Assembly: GCA_003156235.1 (NCBI GenBank) | Contig: PMGP01000011.1 | Location: forward strand, 6,567 to 18,949 | Reading direction: 5' to 3' | Length of the DNA stretch: 12,383 bases | Source: Acidobacteriaceae bacterium | GTDB lineage: Bacteria > Acidobacteriota > Terriglobia > Terriglobales > Acidobacteriaceae | Shown: piece by piece, positions 1-5,357 of the stretch | Numbering within the stretch: position 1 is the first letter of the stretch | Layout of the letters: each line of letters starts with the position of its first letter | Made by a program: the position numbers and the translations under genes | The notes under the pieces: generated by a model | What the model was told of the DNA's origin: nothing | Databases searched by the model: none | The model's input: the letters and a program-made list of their open reading frames with translations, nothing else

Positions 1-1
1 A

Positions 2-19
2 GCCGTGCCCTTTCAAAAC
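2..19. repeat. Solo copy of the CGTGCCCTTTCAAAAC repeat
   Basis: These 18 bases match 17 of 18 positions of the core found three times at 1548-1656 (GTCGTGCCCTTTCAAAAC, here with GCCGTG). The window edge cuts off whatever lies to the left, so the other arm of the expected hairpin cannot be seen. Together with 20-133, which I see only as non-coding DNA with one inverted repeat, it forms the downstream flank of the minus-strand gene ending at 134. Confidence 0.6.
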
Positions 20-70
20 CAGGTTATGAAACAGCCGCTAGTCAGAAATGAGTGCCGGCCTCGAATGAAT

Positions 71-102
71 AACCCCAAACCTCAAAGGAGAGATCTGGGG
101 TT
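71..102 (-). terminator. Possible terminator hairpin after the ARPP-1-type gene
   Basis: AACCCCA (71-77) is perfectly complementary to TGGGGTT (96-102), giving a 7-bp stem with an 18-base loop. It lies 32 bases past the stop codon of the minus-strand gene, where a terminator is expected. No U-run follows the stem on the minus strand (it reads ATTCATTC), so factor-independent termination is doubtful. It may only be an RNA-stabilising hairpin. Confidence 0.3.
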
Positions 103-133
103 ACTCAATTCGATTCAAAATGACGGCTCGCCT

Positions 134-1384
134 TCAGCGGTAGATCTCCGGGTGATAGCGGCGCGGCGGCTTGATGGGAGCTTCCGCGTTTCTCAGCTTC
201 AGTTTGCTGATGTGCACGTCGTAGTTGGTTCCGGGCAGCAGCGATTCCAGCAGAAAGGTCTCCGTGCCGTCGGAGCGGAGTTCGCGATAGCGGTAGACGC
301 CCACATCACCCTCGCTGGTTTCCGTGCCTCCCGATGGAGCGTCAAGAAAATGCTGCGCATCGGCCACTGTGGGCGCGGCGTGGCTTCCGCCCTCCGTCAA
401 ACTCTCAGCCGCATAGGAGCGCACCAGCTTGGTCCAATAGCGGCTCAGCAAGTCGGTGTCGACAAACAGGTCGGCCCACACAATCTCGCCGCGCACGGCC
501 ACCACCACGCCGATGGCGCCTTCCTTGCGAAGCTGCGCAATCACCTGCTCCCGCGCCTTCATCACCGGAGCCGCGGCCTCATCCACTTTGGCGCTGATCG
601 AGCTGTCTTCCATGGCCCGGGCGTAACTTGTGGTTCCCATCGAACGAGCGTACCCCGCGCCCGATCCGCCGTCCATCGCCACGCTGGCCGAAGGAGCAGA
701 CGCCAACGCCATCTGGCTGATGCTTCCCCGCACGGAGTTCCACACTTCCTGCTGGTCTTTGGCGACCATGGCCCGCTCCCGCACGCTTGGCTGCACCATG
801 AAGCTGTGCGCGGGCGCCTTGGCCGACGCGCCGAAGGTGGACGAGCTCGCGGTCCAGCGTCCCGGCTCGATGCAGAAAACACCGAGGTCGATGGGCTCGC
901 TGCCGGCTGGCACAATGCGGTCCTTCGCGATGACCCTGTCTTGCTTGCCTCCGGTAACGATCTCACCGGCCAGCAGCAGCAAAGGCTTGTCGGAGTTGTT
1001 CACCAGCACCAGCGTATTCACCTCGTCGCCACGATAGTTGTCGTCGTGATGAGGATAAGGCTGTAAACCGTCGCCACGATAAGGCGGTACGCCGATCAAT
1101 CCTCTTTGCCGCACCATTCCCTGCGCGCGGCCGGCCTCGGTCACTTCCACCTGACCGCTCTTGATGCCCTCATCCAGAGTGATAAAAGGCGTTGCGCTGG
1201 TAAACTTGCCGCTGGCCCGGACCACCGGAAACAAGAGCAGATTGCCGCTCTCGATGGGGGCCAGCACTTTATAGAAACCATTCGCAGTTTCCTGCGGCCC
1301 GCCCGCCGCCTGCACTCCACTCTGTTCGACAAACACGGCGAGCGCCAACACCAGCGCGCCCGCCAACCTGCCCAGATTCTTCAT
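134..1384 (-). CDS. Secreted ARPP-1/DUF6569-type protein
   Basis: A 416-residue protein with an N-terminal signal peptide: basic MKNLGR, hydrophobic ALVLALAVFVE, likely cleavage after VQA at about residue 26. The mature protein resembles the ARPP-1 (DUF6569) family. The most family-like stretch is residues 120-160, where VLVNNSDKPLLLLAGEIV is followed by GGKQDRVIAKDRIVP and then an EPGRW element (173-177). The C-terminal third has a predicted alpha/beta segment (IGVVVAVRGEIVWADLFVD, 291-309). Residues 225-275 are rich in Ala, Ser, Met and Gly and look like a linker. The biochemical role of the family is unknown to me; a secreted protein acting outside the cytoplasm is the only inference the sequence supports. 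The ATG is preceded by a strong GGAGGAGG at 1391-1398. It diverges from the sigma operon across a repeat-filled gap. The family call is from recalled motifs and should be confirmed by a profile search. Confidence 0.72.
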   Translation of the reverse strand: MKNLGRLAGALVLALAVFVEQSGVQAAGGPQETANGFYKVLAPIESGNLLLFPVVRASGKFTSATPFITLDEGIKSGQVEVTEAGRAQGMVRQRGLIGVPPYRGDGLQPYPHHDDNYRGDEVNTLVLVNNSDKPLLLLAGEIVTGGKQDRVIAKDRIVPAGSEPIDLGVFCIEPGRWTASSSTFGASAKAPAHSFMVQPSVRERAMVAKDQQEVWNSVRGSISQMALASAPSASVAMDGGSGAGYARSMGTTSYARAMEDSSISAKVDEAAAPVMKAREQVIAQLRKEGAIGVVVAVRGEIVWADLFVDTDLLSRYWTKLVRSYAAESLTEGGSHAAPTVADAQHFLDAPSGGTETSEGDVGVYRYRELRSDGTETFLLESLLPGTNYDVHISKLKLRNAEAPIKPPRRYHPEIYR

Positions 1385-1408
1385 GACTCACCTCCTCCGG
1401 GAATGATC

Positions 1409-1442
1409 GCCGGCTTATGAACCTTGAACGCCGGCAAACCAA
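1409..1442 (-). promoter_or_regulatory. Candidate promoter/operator of the ARPP-1-type gene
   Basis: On the minus strand TTGGTT (1437-1442) and TCATAA (1415-1420) are 16 bases apart and sit about 30 bases before the start codon, a weak match to a housekeeping promoter. Two copies of the palindrome GCCGGC (1409-1414 and 1430-1435) lie two DNA turns apart (21 bases) and overlap this region, so they could form an operator or simply a hairpin. Both readings rest on pattern matching only. Confidence 0.25.
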
Positions 1443-1493
1443 TTTCTTGCAGAGTTTTTTAGGGAACCTCTGAATAAGTTTTTGTTGCATTCC

Positions 1494-1570
1494 AACATTC
1501 CCTCAGGGGCTAAAGCCCGCGATGATTTTGCGGCACTTACGGCACGACTAAAGTCGTGCCCTTTCAAAAC
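1494..1570. repeat. Modular palindromic repeat element (AACATTCCCTC...TTTCAAAAC)
   Basis: The element starts with AACATTCCCTC (1494-1504) and ends with TTTCAAAAC (1562-1570). Inside are two hairpins with the same TAAA loop: GGGC-TAAA-GCCC (1507-1518) and GGCACGAC-TAAA-GTCGTGCC (1541-1560, 8-bp perfect stem). The same two border sequences enclose a different hairpin at 6460-6519, so border and interior behave as separate modules. No ORF of substance overlaps it. It resembles REP-type dispersed repeats, which are usually mobilised in trans. No transposase is present here. Confidence 0.7.
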
Positions 1571-1656
1571 AATGAGTTTTTCCGCAGCCTCTAAAGTCGT
1601 GCCCTTTCAAAACGATGAGTTTTTCCGCAGCCTGTAAAGTCGTGCCCTTTCAAAAC
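1548..1656. repeat. 43-bp direct tandem repeat, about 2.5 copies
   Basis: Copies start at 1548, 1591 and 1634, exactly 43 bases apart. Each has a 23-base core (CTAAAGTCGTGCCC followed by TTTCAAAAC) and, in the first two, a 20-base tail containing ATGAGTTTTTCCGCAGCC. Copies differ only at 1571/1614 (A/G) and 1591/1634 (C/G). The third copy ends after its core. The array lies 61 bases upstream of the sigma-factor start and fills much of the 1385-1717 gap. Near identity implies recent duplication, probably by slippage of the right arm of the preceding hairpin element. Confidence 0.9.
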
Positions 1657-1717
1657 GTTGGCTTAGTCTGAGGTTCCGCAGCGAGTTCGTTTAGCGTATC
1701 TTGAGGACGTGGGGATT

Positions 1718-2671
1718 ATGCCCTCCCAATCCGTCGAGGTGAGCGCCACGGCCGGCATCTCCGCCGTGCCGGACGCGATTCACAGTAGATTGCTGGATGA
1801 GCTCTGGCGAGAATCCTGCGCGGCCACCTATGGGCTGGAGCATGTGCAGTTCCGCGAAATCCTGGAGCGCGTTGGGACGGCGCAGAATTTCGGCCTGGCG
1901 CCTGAAGCGACAGCTTCCCGGCAGCAACAGGTGAATTATTTTCGCGGCCTCCGGTTCGCCGACCTGGTATTGGCGCGAGCCTGCGCAAACGGCCACCAGG
2001 GCGCATGGGAACATTTTCTTTCCGTCTACCGCCAGCCGCTGACGCGCGCCGCGATTGCCATTGCGGGCAGCGAAACGCTGGGCCGCGAACTGGCCGATCA
2101 ACTCTACGCGGAGCTTTATGGGCTGACGACACGCGACGGTGTGCGACGCAGCCCTTTGGACTCCTACCGTGGCAAAGGTTCGCTGATGGGCTGGCTCCGC
2201 ACCACGCTAGCCCAACGCCATGTGGACCATCACCGCCGCACTCGCCGCGAGCTTCCGCTCGACAATCCGGCAGACGGCAATGAACCTCAGGCAGCAGCTC
2301 CAGAACCGCAGAAGCCTGCCTCCGAACTGCTGCATCTGAGCAAGGCTATTGAAGAGGCTCTTCACCAACTGGCCGCGGAGGAGCGATTTCTGCTGGCCGC
2401 TTACTATTTTGATGGGCGAACCCTGCTGGAGATCGCCCCTCTGCTCCGCGTTCACGAAGCGACGGTGAGCCGCAAACTGCATCGGGTAACCGGCGAACTC
2501 AAGAAGCGGATCGTCCGCAATCTGCAAGCGCAGGGGCTGAGCAAGGCCGCCGCCCAGGAGGCTCTGGGCGCCGATCCGCGTGATTTGGATTTGAATCTGA
2601 AGAAAATACTGCAATTTTCTTTACCTGATGCGTTCACAGAGAAGGCTGTGCCAATACGGGGAATGCAATGA
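1718..2671 (+). CDS. ECF-like RNA polymerase sigma factor with N- and C-terminal extensions
   Basis: A 317-residue sigma-70-family protein that would direct RNA polymerase to a small regulon. Region 2 spans about 80-172 (FADLVLARACANGHQGAWEHF, then GSLMGWLRTTLAQRHVDHHRR with its aromatic and basic promoter-melting residues). Region 4 spans about 205-268, with a helix-turn-helix LLEIAPLLRVHEATVSRKLHRV at 236-257. It is much longer than the usual 160-200 residues: there is an 80-residue N-terminal extension and a 45-residue tail (LSKAAAQEALGADPRDLDLN) after region 4. A GTG at 1709 could add three codons, but the ATG at 1718 has the better-spaced GAGG (1703-1706), so I chose it. The stop overlaps the ATG of the anti-sigma gene (ATGA), implying translational coupling and co-regulation. 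Targets cannot be read from the window. Confidence 0.88.
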   Translation: MPSQSVEVSATAGISAVPDAIHSRLLDELWRESCAATYGLEHVQFREILERVGTAQNFGLAPEATASRQQQVNYFRGLRFADLVLARACANGHQGAWEHFLSVYRQPLTRAAIAIAGSETLGRELADQLYAELYGLTTRDGVRRSPLDSYRGKGSLMGWLRTTLAQRHVDHHRRTRRELPLDNPADGNEPQAAAPEPQKPASELLHLSKAIEEALHQLAAEERFLLAAYYFDGRTLLEIAPLLRVHEATVSRKLHRVTGELKKRIVRNLQAQGLSKAAAQEALGADPRDLDLNLKKILQFSLPDAFTEKAVPIRGMQ

Positions 2672-3792
2672 ATACAACTTCCCAACTCGATCTTCATCCC
2701 GACGCCGACAGCCTCAACGCCTTCGCCGAGCAGGCGCTAGCCGTGCCGGAGCGCGAACAGATTCTCGCCCACCTAGCAGGGTGCAGTCGCTGCCGGCAGG
2801 TGATTTTTCTGGCGCAGCAAGCAGCCGCAGAGGCTCCGGCAACCCAGCCCACAAAGCAACCCGCGACCAGGTTCTGGAGCTGGCGTCTTGCCTGGGTTCC
2901 GGCTACGGCTCTGGCGGCGGCACTGGCGCTGGTGGTCACCCTTCATCCATGGCGCACGCCGCAAATGCCGGAACTGGCGAAGGCTGTGCCGCTCAATGAG
3001 TCGGCCGCGCCCACGCCAGCACCGAAGGAGCAGGCAGTCGCTGGAGCGGCGCACAAGCCGGTGCAGGCGCTCGCTGCAAAATCCCTTGCTGAAAACGACG
3101 AATTTGCCGCGCGTCGCAGGACGCCGGAGGAGTTGGTGCAACAGTCCGCTCCTTCAGCCGCACCTCCGGCTGAACCGGGCGCAAGCGCGTCCTCAGCTGG
3201 GAAAGGCCAAGCGTTTCTGCCGTCTTCGATTGAGTCAGCACCGCAGCAGGAGACCACAGCACAATTTCAGCCCGAGCCGGTTGTTGCCGCCTGGCAGCAG
3301 GAACGGCAGCAAGCGACCGGCGCATACTCGGCCAGCGCCGACGCCTCGCAGGTTTCACACAAGAGCATGAGAGCGGAAGCATACACCTCCCACGCCAGCC
3401 GCCAAGCTGCCACAGCGGGACCGCGCATGGTGCAGCAGTCGCAGTCCATTCCCGCCAGCAGCTTCGAAATCATTACGCAACAGCAACTTGCCGAGTCGGT
3501 TGCCTCTCGCAAGGCGAATTTGCCCAGGCTGCCCAGCGGTCTGGCGGCTGTTTCCTGGGCAACCGTCCGGCATCTCACGCTGGAAATTGATCTGGCGGGC
3601 ACGCTGTTTTTGAGCGACGACTCCGGCGAGCACTGGGAACCAGTCGCCCGGCAATGGACAGGACACGCCGTCGAAGTGCGCGCGAAAACAGGCTTGAGCG
3701 GCAACACCGCGCCGGCCGGAGTGTTCGAATTGAAAAACGATGCCGGATCGACCTGGGCGAGCGCGGATGGAAAAACCTGGTCGGCGCAATAA
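2668..3792 (+). CDS. Membrane-anchored zinc-finger anti-sigma factor with Asp-box outer domain
   Basis: A 374-residue single-pass protein expected to hold the upstream sigma factor inactive at the membrane. The cytoplasmic N-terminus has a zf-HC2/ZAS zinc motif, H35-x3-C39-x2-C42 (AHLAGCSRC). One transmembrane helix spans about 74-93 (LAWVPATALAAALALVV). Then comes a long low-complexity linker rich in Ala, Pro, Gln and Ser (about 95-285). The C-terminus (about 290-374) is a folded-looking beta domain with one canonical Asp-box, S316-x-D318-x-G320-x-x-W323, and a second, one residue shorter, SADGKTW (365-371); such motifs occur in sialidase/BNR and YCF48-like beta propellers. A single pair is too few for a whole propeller. 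The 4-base overlap with the sigma gene supports the pairing. The outer domain is the likely sensor, but its signal is unknown. Confidence 0.85.
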   Translation: MNTTSQLDLHPDADSLNAFAEQALAVPEREQILAHLAGCSRCRQVIFLAQQAAAEAPATQPTKQPATRFWSWRLAWVPATALAAALALVVTLHPWRTPQMPELAKAVPLNESAAPTPAPKEQAVAGAAHKPVQALAAKSLAENDEFAARRRTPEELVQQSAPSAAPPAEPGASASSAGKGQAFLPSSIESAPQQETTAQFQPEPVVAAWQQERQQATGAYSASADASQVSHKSMRAEAYTSHASRQAATAGPRMVQQSQSIPASSFEIITQQQLAESVASRKANLPRLPSGLAAVSWATVRHLTLEIDLAGTLFLSDDSGEHWEPVARQWTGHAVEVRAKTGLSGNTAPAGVFELKNDAGSTWASADGKTWSAQ

Positions 3793-3793
3793 A

Positions 3794-3818
3794 CTTTTCC
3801 TTCTCCGGCCGGAAAAAG
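3794..3818 (+). terminator. Weak hairpin directly after the anti-sigma gene
   Basis: CTTTTCC (3794-3800) can pair with GGAAAAAG (3811-3818) with one bulged A, around a CCGGCCGG-containing loop. It starts two bases after the stop codon. It lacks a T-run after the stem, so it may only protect the 3' end. The better terminator candidate is at 3929-3949. Confidence 0.2.
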
Positions 3819-3827
3819 GTGCGAGTG

Positions 3828-3917
3828 CTGGGCACCCGGATTTCGTGGTTTCCCACCCTTTCGCCAGAAATTTCAAAAAGCAGGTTCTTCGACTCCGCTT
3901 CGCTCAGAAGATGGGGC
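3828..3917. repeat. Degenerate dispersed-repeat debris (CTGGGCACCC / GATGGGGCAC modules)
   Basis: CTGGGCACCCGG (3828-3839) with GGTTTCCCA (3847-3855) matches the arrangement of the hairpin at 12335-12368 (CTGGGTGCCCG...GGGTTTCCCAG). CCCACCC (3852-3858) and GATGGGGCAC (3910-3919) resemble the two arms of the hairpin at 6470-6506, but the interior has been replaced. Between them TTCGACTCCGCTTCGCTCAG (3887-3906) resembles another short repeat I associate with acidobacterial intergenic DNA. Open frames crossing this stretch lack protein-like composition. I read it as eroded repeat copies. Confidence 0.5.
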
Positions 3918-3928
3918 ACGGGGCTTTT

Positions 3929-3949
3929 TGGGGTGAATCCCAGTTTTTT
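3929..3949 (+). terminator. Terminator-like hairpin with T-run
   Basis: TGGGG (3929-3933) pairs with TCCCA (3938-3942), including one G-T pair, around a TGAA loop. It is followed at once by GTTTTTT (3943-3949). This is the only hairpin plus T-run in the window and lies 137 bases after the sigma/anti-sigma operon. The stem is short (5 bp), so efficiency is uncertain, and it may be part of a repeat. Confidence 0.4.
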
Positions 3950-3961
3950 GAACAAGTGCAG

Positions 3962-4006
3962 CAAGTTAGCCTCCGCTGCGCGGAGTTAGCGAGTTAGCAA
4001 GTTGGC
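3962..4006. repeat. GTTAGC short repeats around a CTCCGC hairpin
   Basis: AGTTAGC occurs at 3964, 3984 and 3992, with a variant AGTTGGC at 4000. Between the first two lies CTCCGC-TGC-GCGGAG (3971-3985), a 6-bp stem with a 3-base loop. The second AGTTAGC begins inside the right arm. The spacing is irregular and no coding potential is seen. This is probably repeat debris. It is not a tRNA, since no cloverleaf or TTC-arm can be drawn. Confidence 0.35.
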
Positions 4007-4010
4007 GGAT

Positions 4011-4122
4011 GTTTCATCCCCCATGGGTCGGCGAAGCCGGGGTACGACTGATAAGAAACAAGCGTGGACCGGGAGGCCGGCGCTACTGTTTCATGCACCG
4101 CGGTTCGGCAAAGCCGGGGTAC
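4011..4122. repeat. Two related repeats 77 bp apart with a GGAGGCCGGCGCTAC module between
   Basis: Segments 4011-4045 and 4088-4122 both begin GTTTCAT and end GAAGCCGGGGTAC or CAAAGCCGGGGTAC; 29 of 35 positions match. Between them GGAGGCCGGCGCTAC (4072-4086) is identical to 5309-5323 in another gap. The open frame through this block (4009-4260) reads as low-quality protein and I do not call it. This is most of what the 570-bp gap before the HDOD gene contains. Confidence 0.65.
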
Positions 4123-4171
4123 TACCAACAGCAAACCAGACTTCGCGCGGCTAAGCGCACTGGACATATAT

Positions 4172-4200
4172 TTGTGTATTCTGCTGCTCGGAGATTATAT
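4172..4200 (+). promoter_or_regulatory. Candidate promoter for the HDOD gene
   Basis: TTGTGT (4172-4177) and TTATAT (4195-4200) are separated by 17 bases, in the most AT-rich part of the 3793-4362 gap and on the correct strand. Transcription would start near 4207 and give a leader of about 155 bases that includes the hairpin at 4223-4245. Both hexamers match the housekeeping consensus only moderately. Confidence 0.35.
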
Positions 4201-4222
4201 CTCTCACATTCAACACAGGAAC

Positions 4223-4245
4223 GCTCATGGAATTTCTCTATGAGC
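4223..4245 (+). promoter_or_regulatory. Leader hairpin covering a small-ORF start
   Basis: GCTCATGGA (4223-4231) pairs with TCTATGAGC (4237-4245) around a 5-base loop, a 9-bp stem with one G-T pair. The ATG of the 20-codon frame (4227-4229) lies inside the left arm. No T-run follows. It may be an RNA control element or a protein-binding operator. It lies about 118 bases before the HDOD start. Confidence 0.3.
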
Positions 4246-4289
4246 CGAAAAGAGAAGTAGTGGCATTTTCTCTGCAGCGCGAGGCGTGA
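4227..4289 (+). CDS. Possible 20-residue leader peptide
   Basis: An ATG preceded at six bases by AGGA (4217-4220) opens a 20-codon frame beginning MEFLYEPKREVV and ending LQREA before a TGA at 4287. It sits between the candidate promoter and the HDOD gene. I recognise no family and composition cannot be judged at this length. A frame this short can arise by chance. The only support is the plausible ribosome site, the position in the leader and the hairpin that covers its start. Confidence 0.18.
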   Translation: MEFLYEPKREVVAFSLQREA

Positions 4290-4362
4290 TATGTGCCCTG
4301 CACGCTGCAACGGCAGAATGGCCGGCCAACTCGCGCTGAGTGCTTGACGAAGGGAGACACAG

Positions 4363-5223
4363 ATGGTGCAGAATGACGGACGAAGGAAAGAGGCAATCAA
4401 TCCGTCCTGGGCACATCTCCGCCTTCCGCCCTTTCCTCATGTTGCTCTCCGTGTACTGCAACTGGCCAATAATGAAAACGTGCAACTGCACGAGTTGAGC
4501 GATCTGATCTCCTCCGATCCAGCCTTTGCCAGCGAAGTCCTTACCATCGCAAATTCGCTTTTGTATGCTCCGCGGTTTCCCGCCAGCAGCATTCAGCAGG
4601 CCATCGCCGTGCTGGGCGCCAATAACCTGCATGGTCTCTGCCTGACAGTCGGCGTGCGCGCATACATGGGTAAAACGCTGAACGAGCCATGTATGCGGGC
4701 AATCTGGCGCCACAACCTGGCCTGCGCCCTGATCGCCGATCAACTGGCTTCCGTGGGCTTCCTGGACCGGGACGTTGCATACACAGCGGGCGTGATGCAT
4801 GACATCGGGCGATTGGCGCTGTCCGTGGTGCGGCCCAAGGAGTACTGCCTCCTGTTGGGAGCTCACAGCGGCTCGTCCGACAGCATTCTCAAGGCCGAGC
4901 GAGATCTGTTCGGATGGGATCATTGCGAGGCCGGCCTGCAACTAGTCGCGGATTGGAAGATGCCTCCGGAGTTTGAGCCGATAGTCGCCGAGCATCATGA
5001 ACCACGGCAGAAGGATGACCCCTGGAGCCTGACTGCTTTGATCAATTTGAGCTGCCGCATGGCCGACACGGCCGGTTGCCCCGCGTTTTCCGGCTGCGAG
5101 GTGACGCCGTATCCCGATCTGCTGAACGAATTGCCCGAGCGGGAGCGCGGGCTCTTCCATGCCACGATCGAAACCCTGAGTGCCGAAATAGGCAGGAAGA
5201 TTGATTCCGTAGAGTCGGTTTGA
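4363..5223 (+). CDS. HDOD-domain signalling protein
   Basis: A 286-residue cytoplasmic protein made almost entirely of one HDOD domain (about 15-215), a signalling module related to HD phosphohydrolases and often paired with c-di-GMP or chemotaxis-type regulation. The opening LPPFPHVALRVLQLANNEN (21-39), the SDPAFASEVLTIANS stretch (51-65) and SSIQQAIAVLGANNLHGL (75-92) are typical. HD-like residues remain: H117 (WRHNLA), H146-D147 (MHDIGRLAL), H187 (GWDHCEAG), H211-H212 (EHHEP) and perhaps D235. There is no partner domain such as EAL, GGDEF or receiver. AGGGAG at 4351-4356 supports the ATG. It stands alone, preceded by a long leader and converging on proline dehydrogenase. Its partner and output cannot be inferred. 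Confidence 0.9.
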   Translation: MVQNDGRRKEAINPSWAHLRLPPFPHVALRVLQLANNENVQLHELSDLISSDPAFASEVLTIANSLLYAPRFPASSIQQAIAVLGANNLHGLCLTVGVRAYMGKTLNEPCMRAIWRHNLACALIADQLASVGFLDRDVAYTAGVMHDIGRLALSVVRPKEYCLLLGAHSGSSDSILKAERDLFGWDHCEAGLQLVADWKMPPEFEPIVAEHHEPRQKDDPWSLTALINLSCRMADTAGCPAFSGCEVTPYPDLLNELPERERGLFHATIETLSAEIGRKIDSVESV

Positions 5224-5275
5224 CCCGCCGCCCTATTGCTAAGACCGTGTGATTAAGTAATTGTGCCTGGACATG

Positions 5276-5323
5276 TGCGGGCGAGGACGCCCGCACGACA
5301 GCCGGCCAGGAGGCCGGCGCTAC
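5276..5323. repeat. Paired AGGA-loop hairpins between convergent genes
   Basis: TGCGGGCG-AGGA-CGCCCGCA (5276-5295, perfect 8-bp stem) is followed by GCCGGCC-AGGA-GGCCGGC (5301-5318, perfect 7-bp stem). Two different stems sharing the same AGGA loop suggest compensatory change in a repeat family. Bases 5309-5323 are identical to 4072-4086. The pair lies between the stops of the HDOD gene (5223) and proline dehydrogenase (5358), where it could act as a two-way RNA end or weak terminator. No T-run is present. Confidence 0.7.
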
Positions 5324-5357
5324 ATTCCTGCCGCTACAAATTCAAGCGGCCACGGTC

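Noticed and set aside
5..1066. A 353-codon plus-strand open frame opposite the ARPP-1-type gene
   Set aside because: It is antisense to a well-supported gene with a signal peptide and ribosome site. Its translation is rich in Arg, His and Ala with no recognisable domain, as expected for shadow frames in GC-rich DNA.
1460..1483. AGGGAACCTCTGAATAAGT as an insertion-sequence end
   Set aside because: It looks vaguely like a transposon terminal repeat, but there is no matching opposite end, no target duplication and no transposase in the window.
1548..1656. CRISPR array
   Set aside because: The 43-base period is almost entirely repeat: the intervals between cores are identical, not unique spacers. 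No cas gene is present.
3962..4006. tRNA-like fold from the GTTAGC and CTCCGC repeats
   Set aside because: No acceptor, anticodon and T arms of correct length can be drawn.
3654..4260. Short plus-strand frames at 3654-3989, 3740-3997 and 4009-4260 in and after the anti-sigma gene
   Set aside because: They consist of the out-of-frame anti-sigma tail and repeat DNA, with no good ribosome site and no family resemblance.
4225..4941. A 238-codon minus-strand frame opposite the HDOD gene
   Set aside because: It is antisense to a clear HDOD domain and runs into the non-coding leader.
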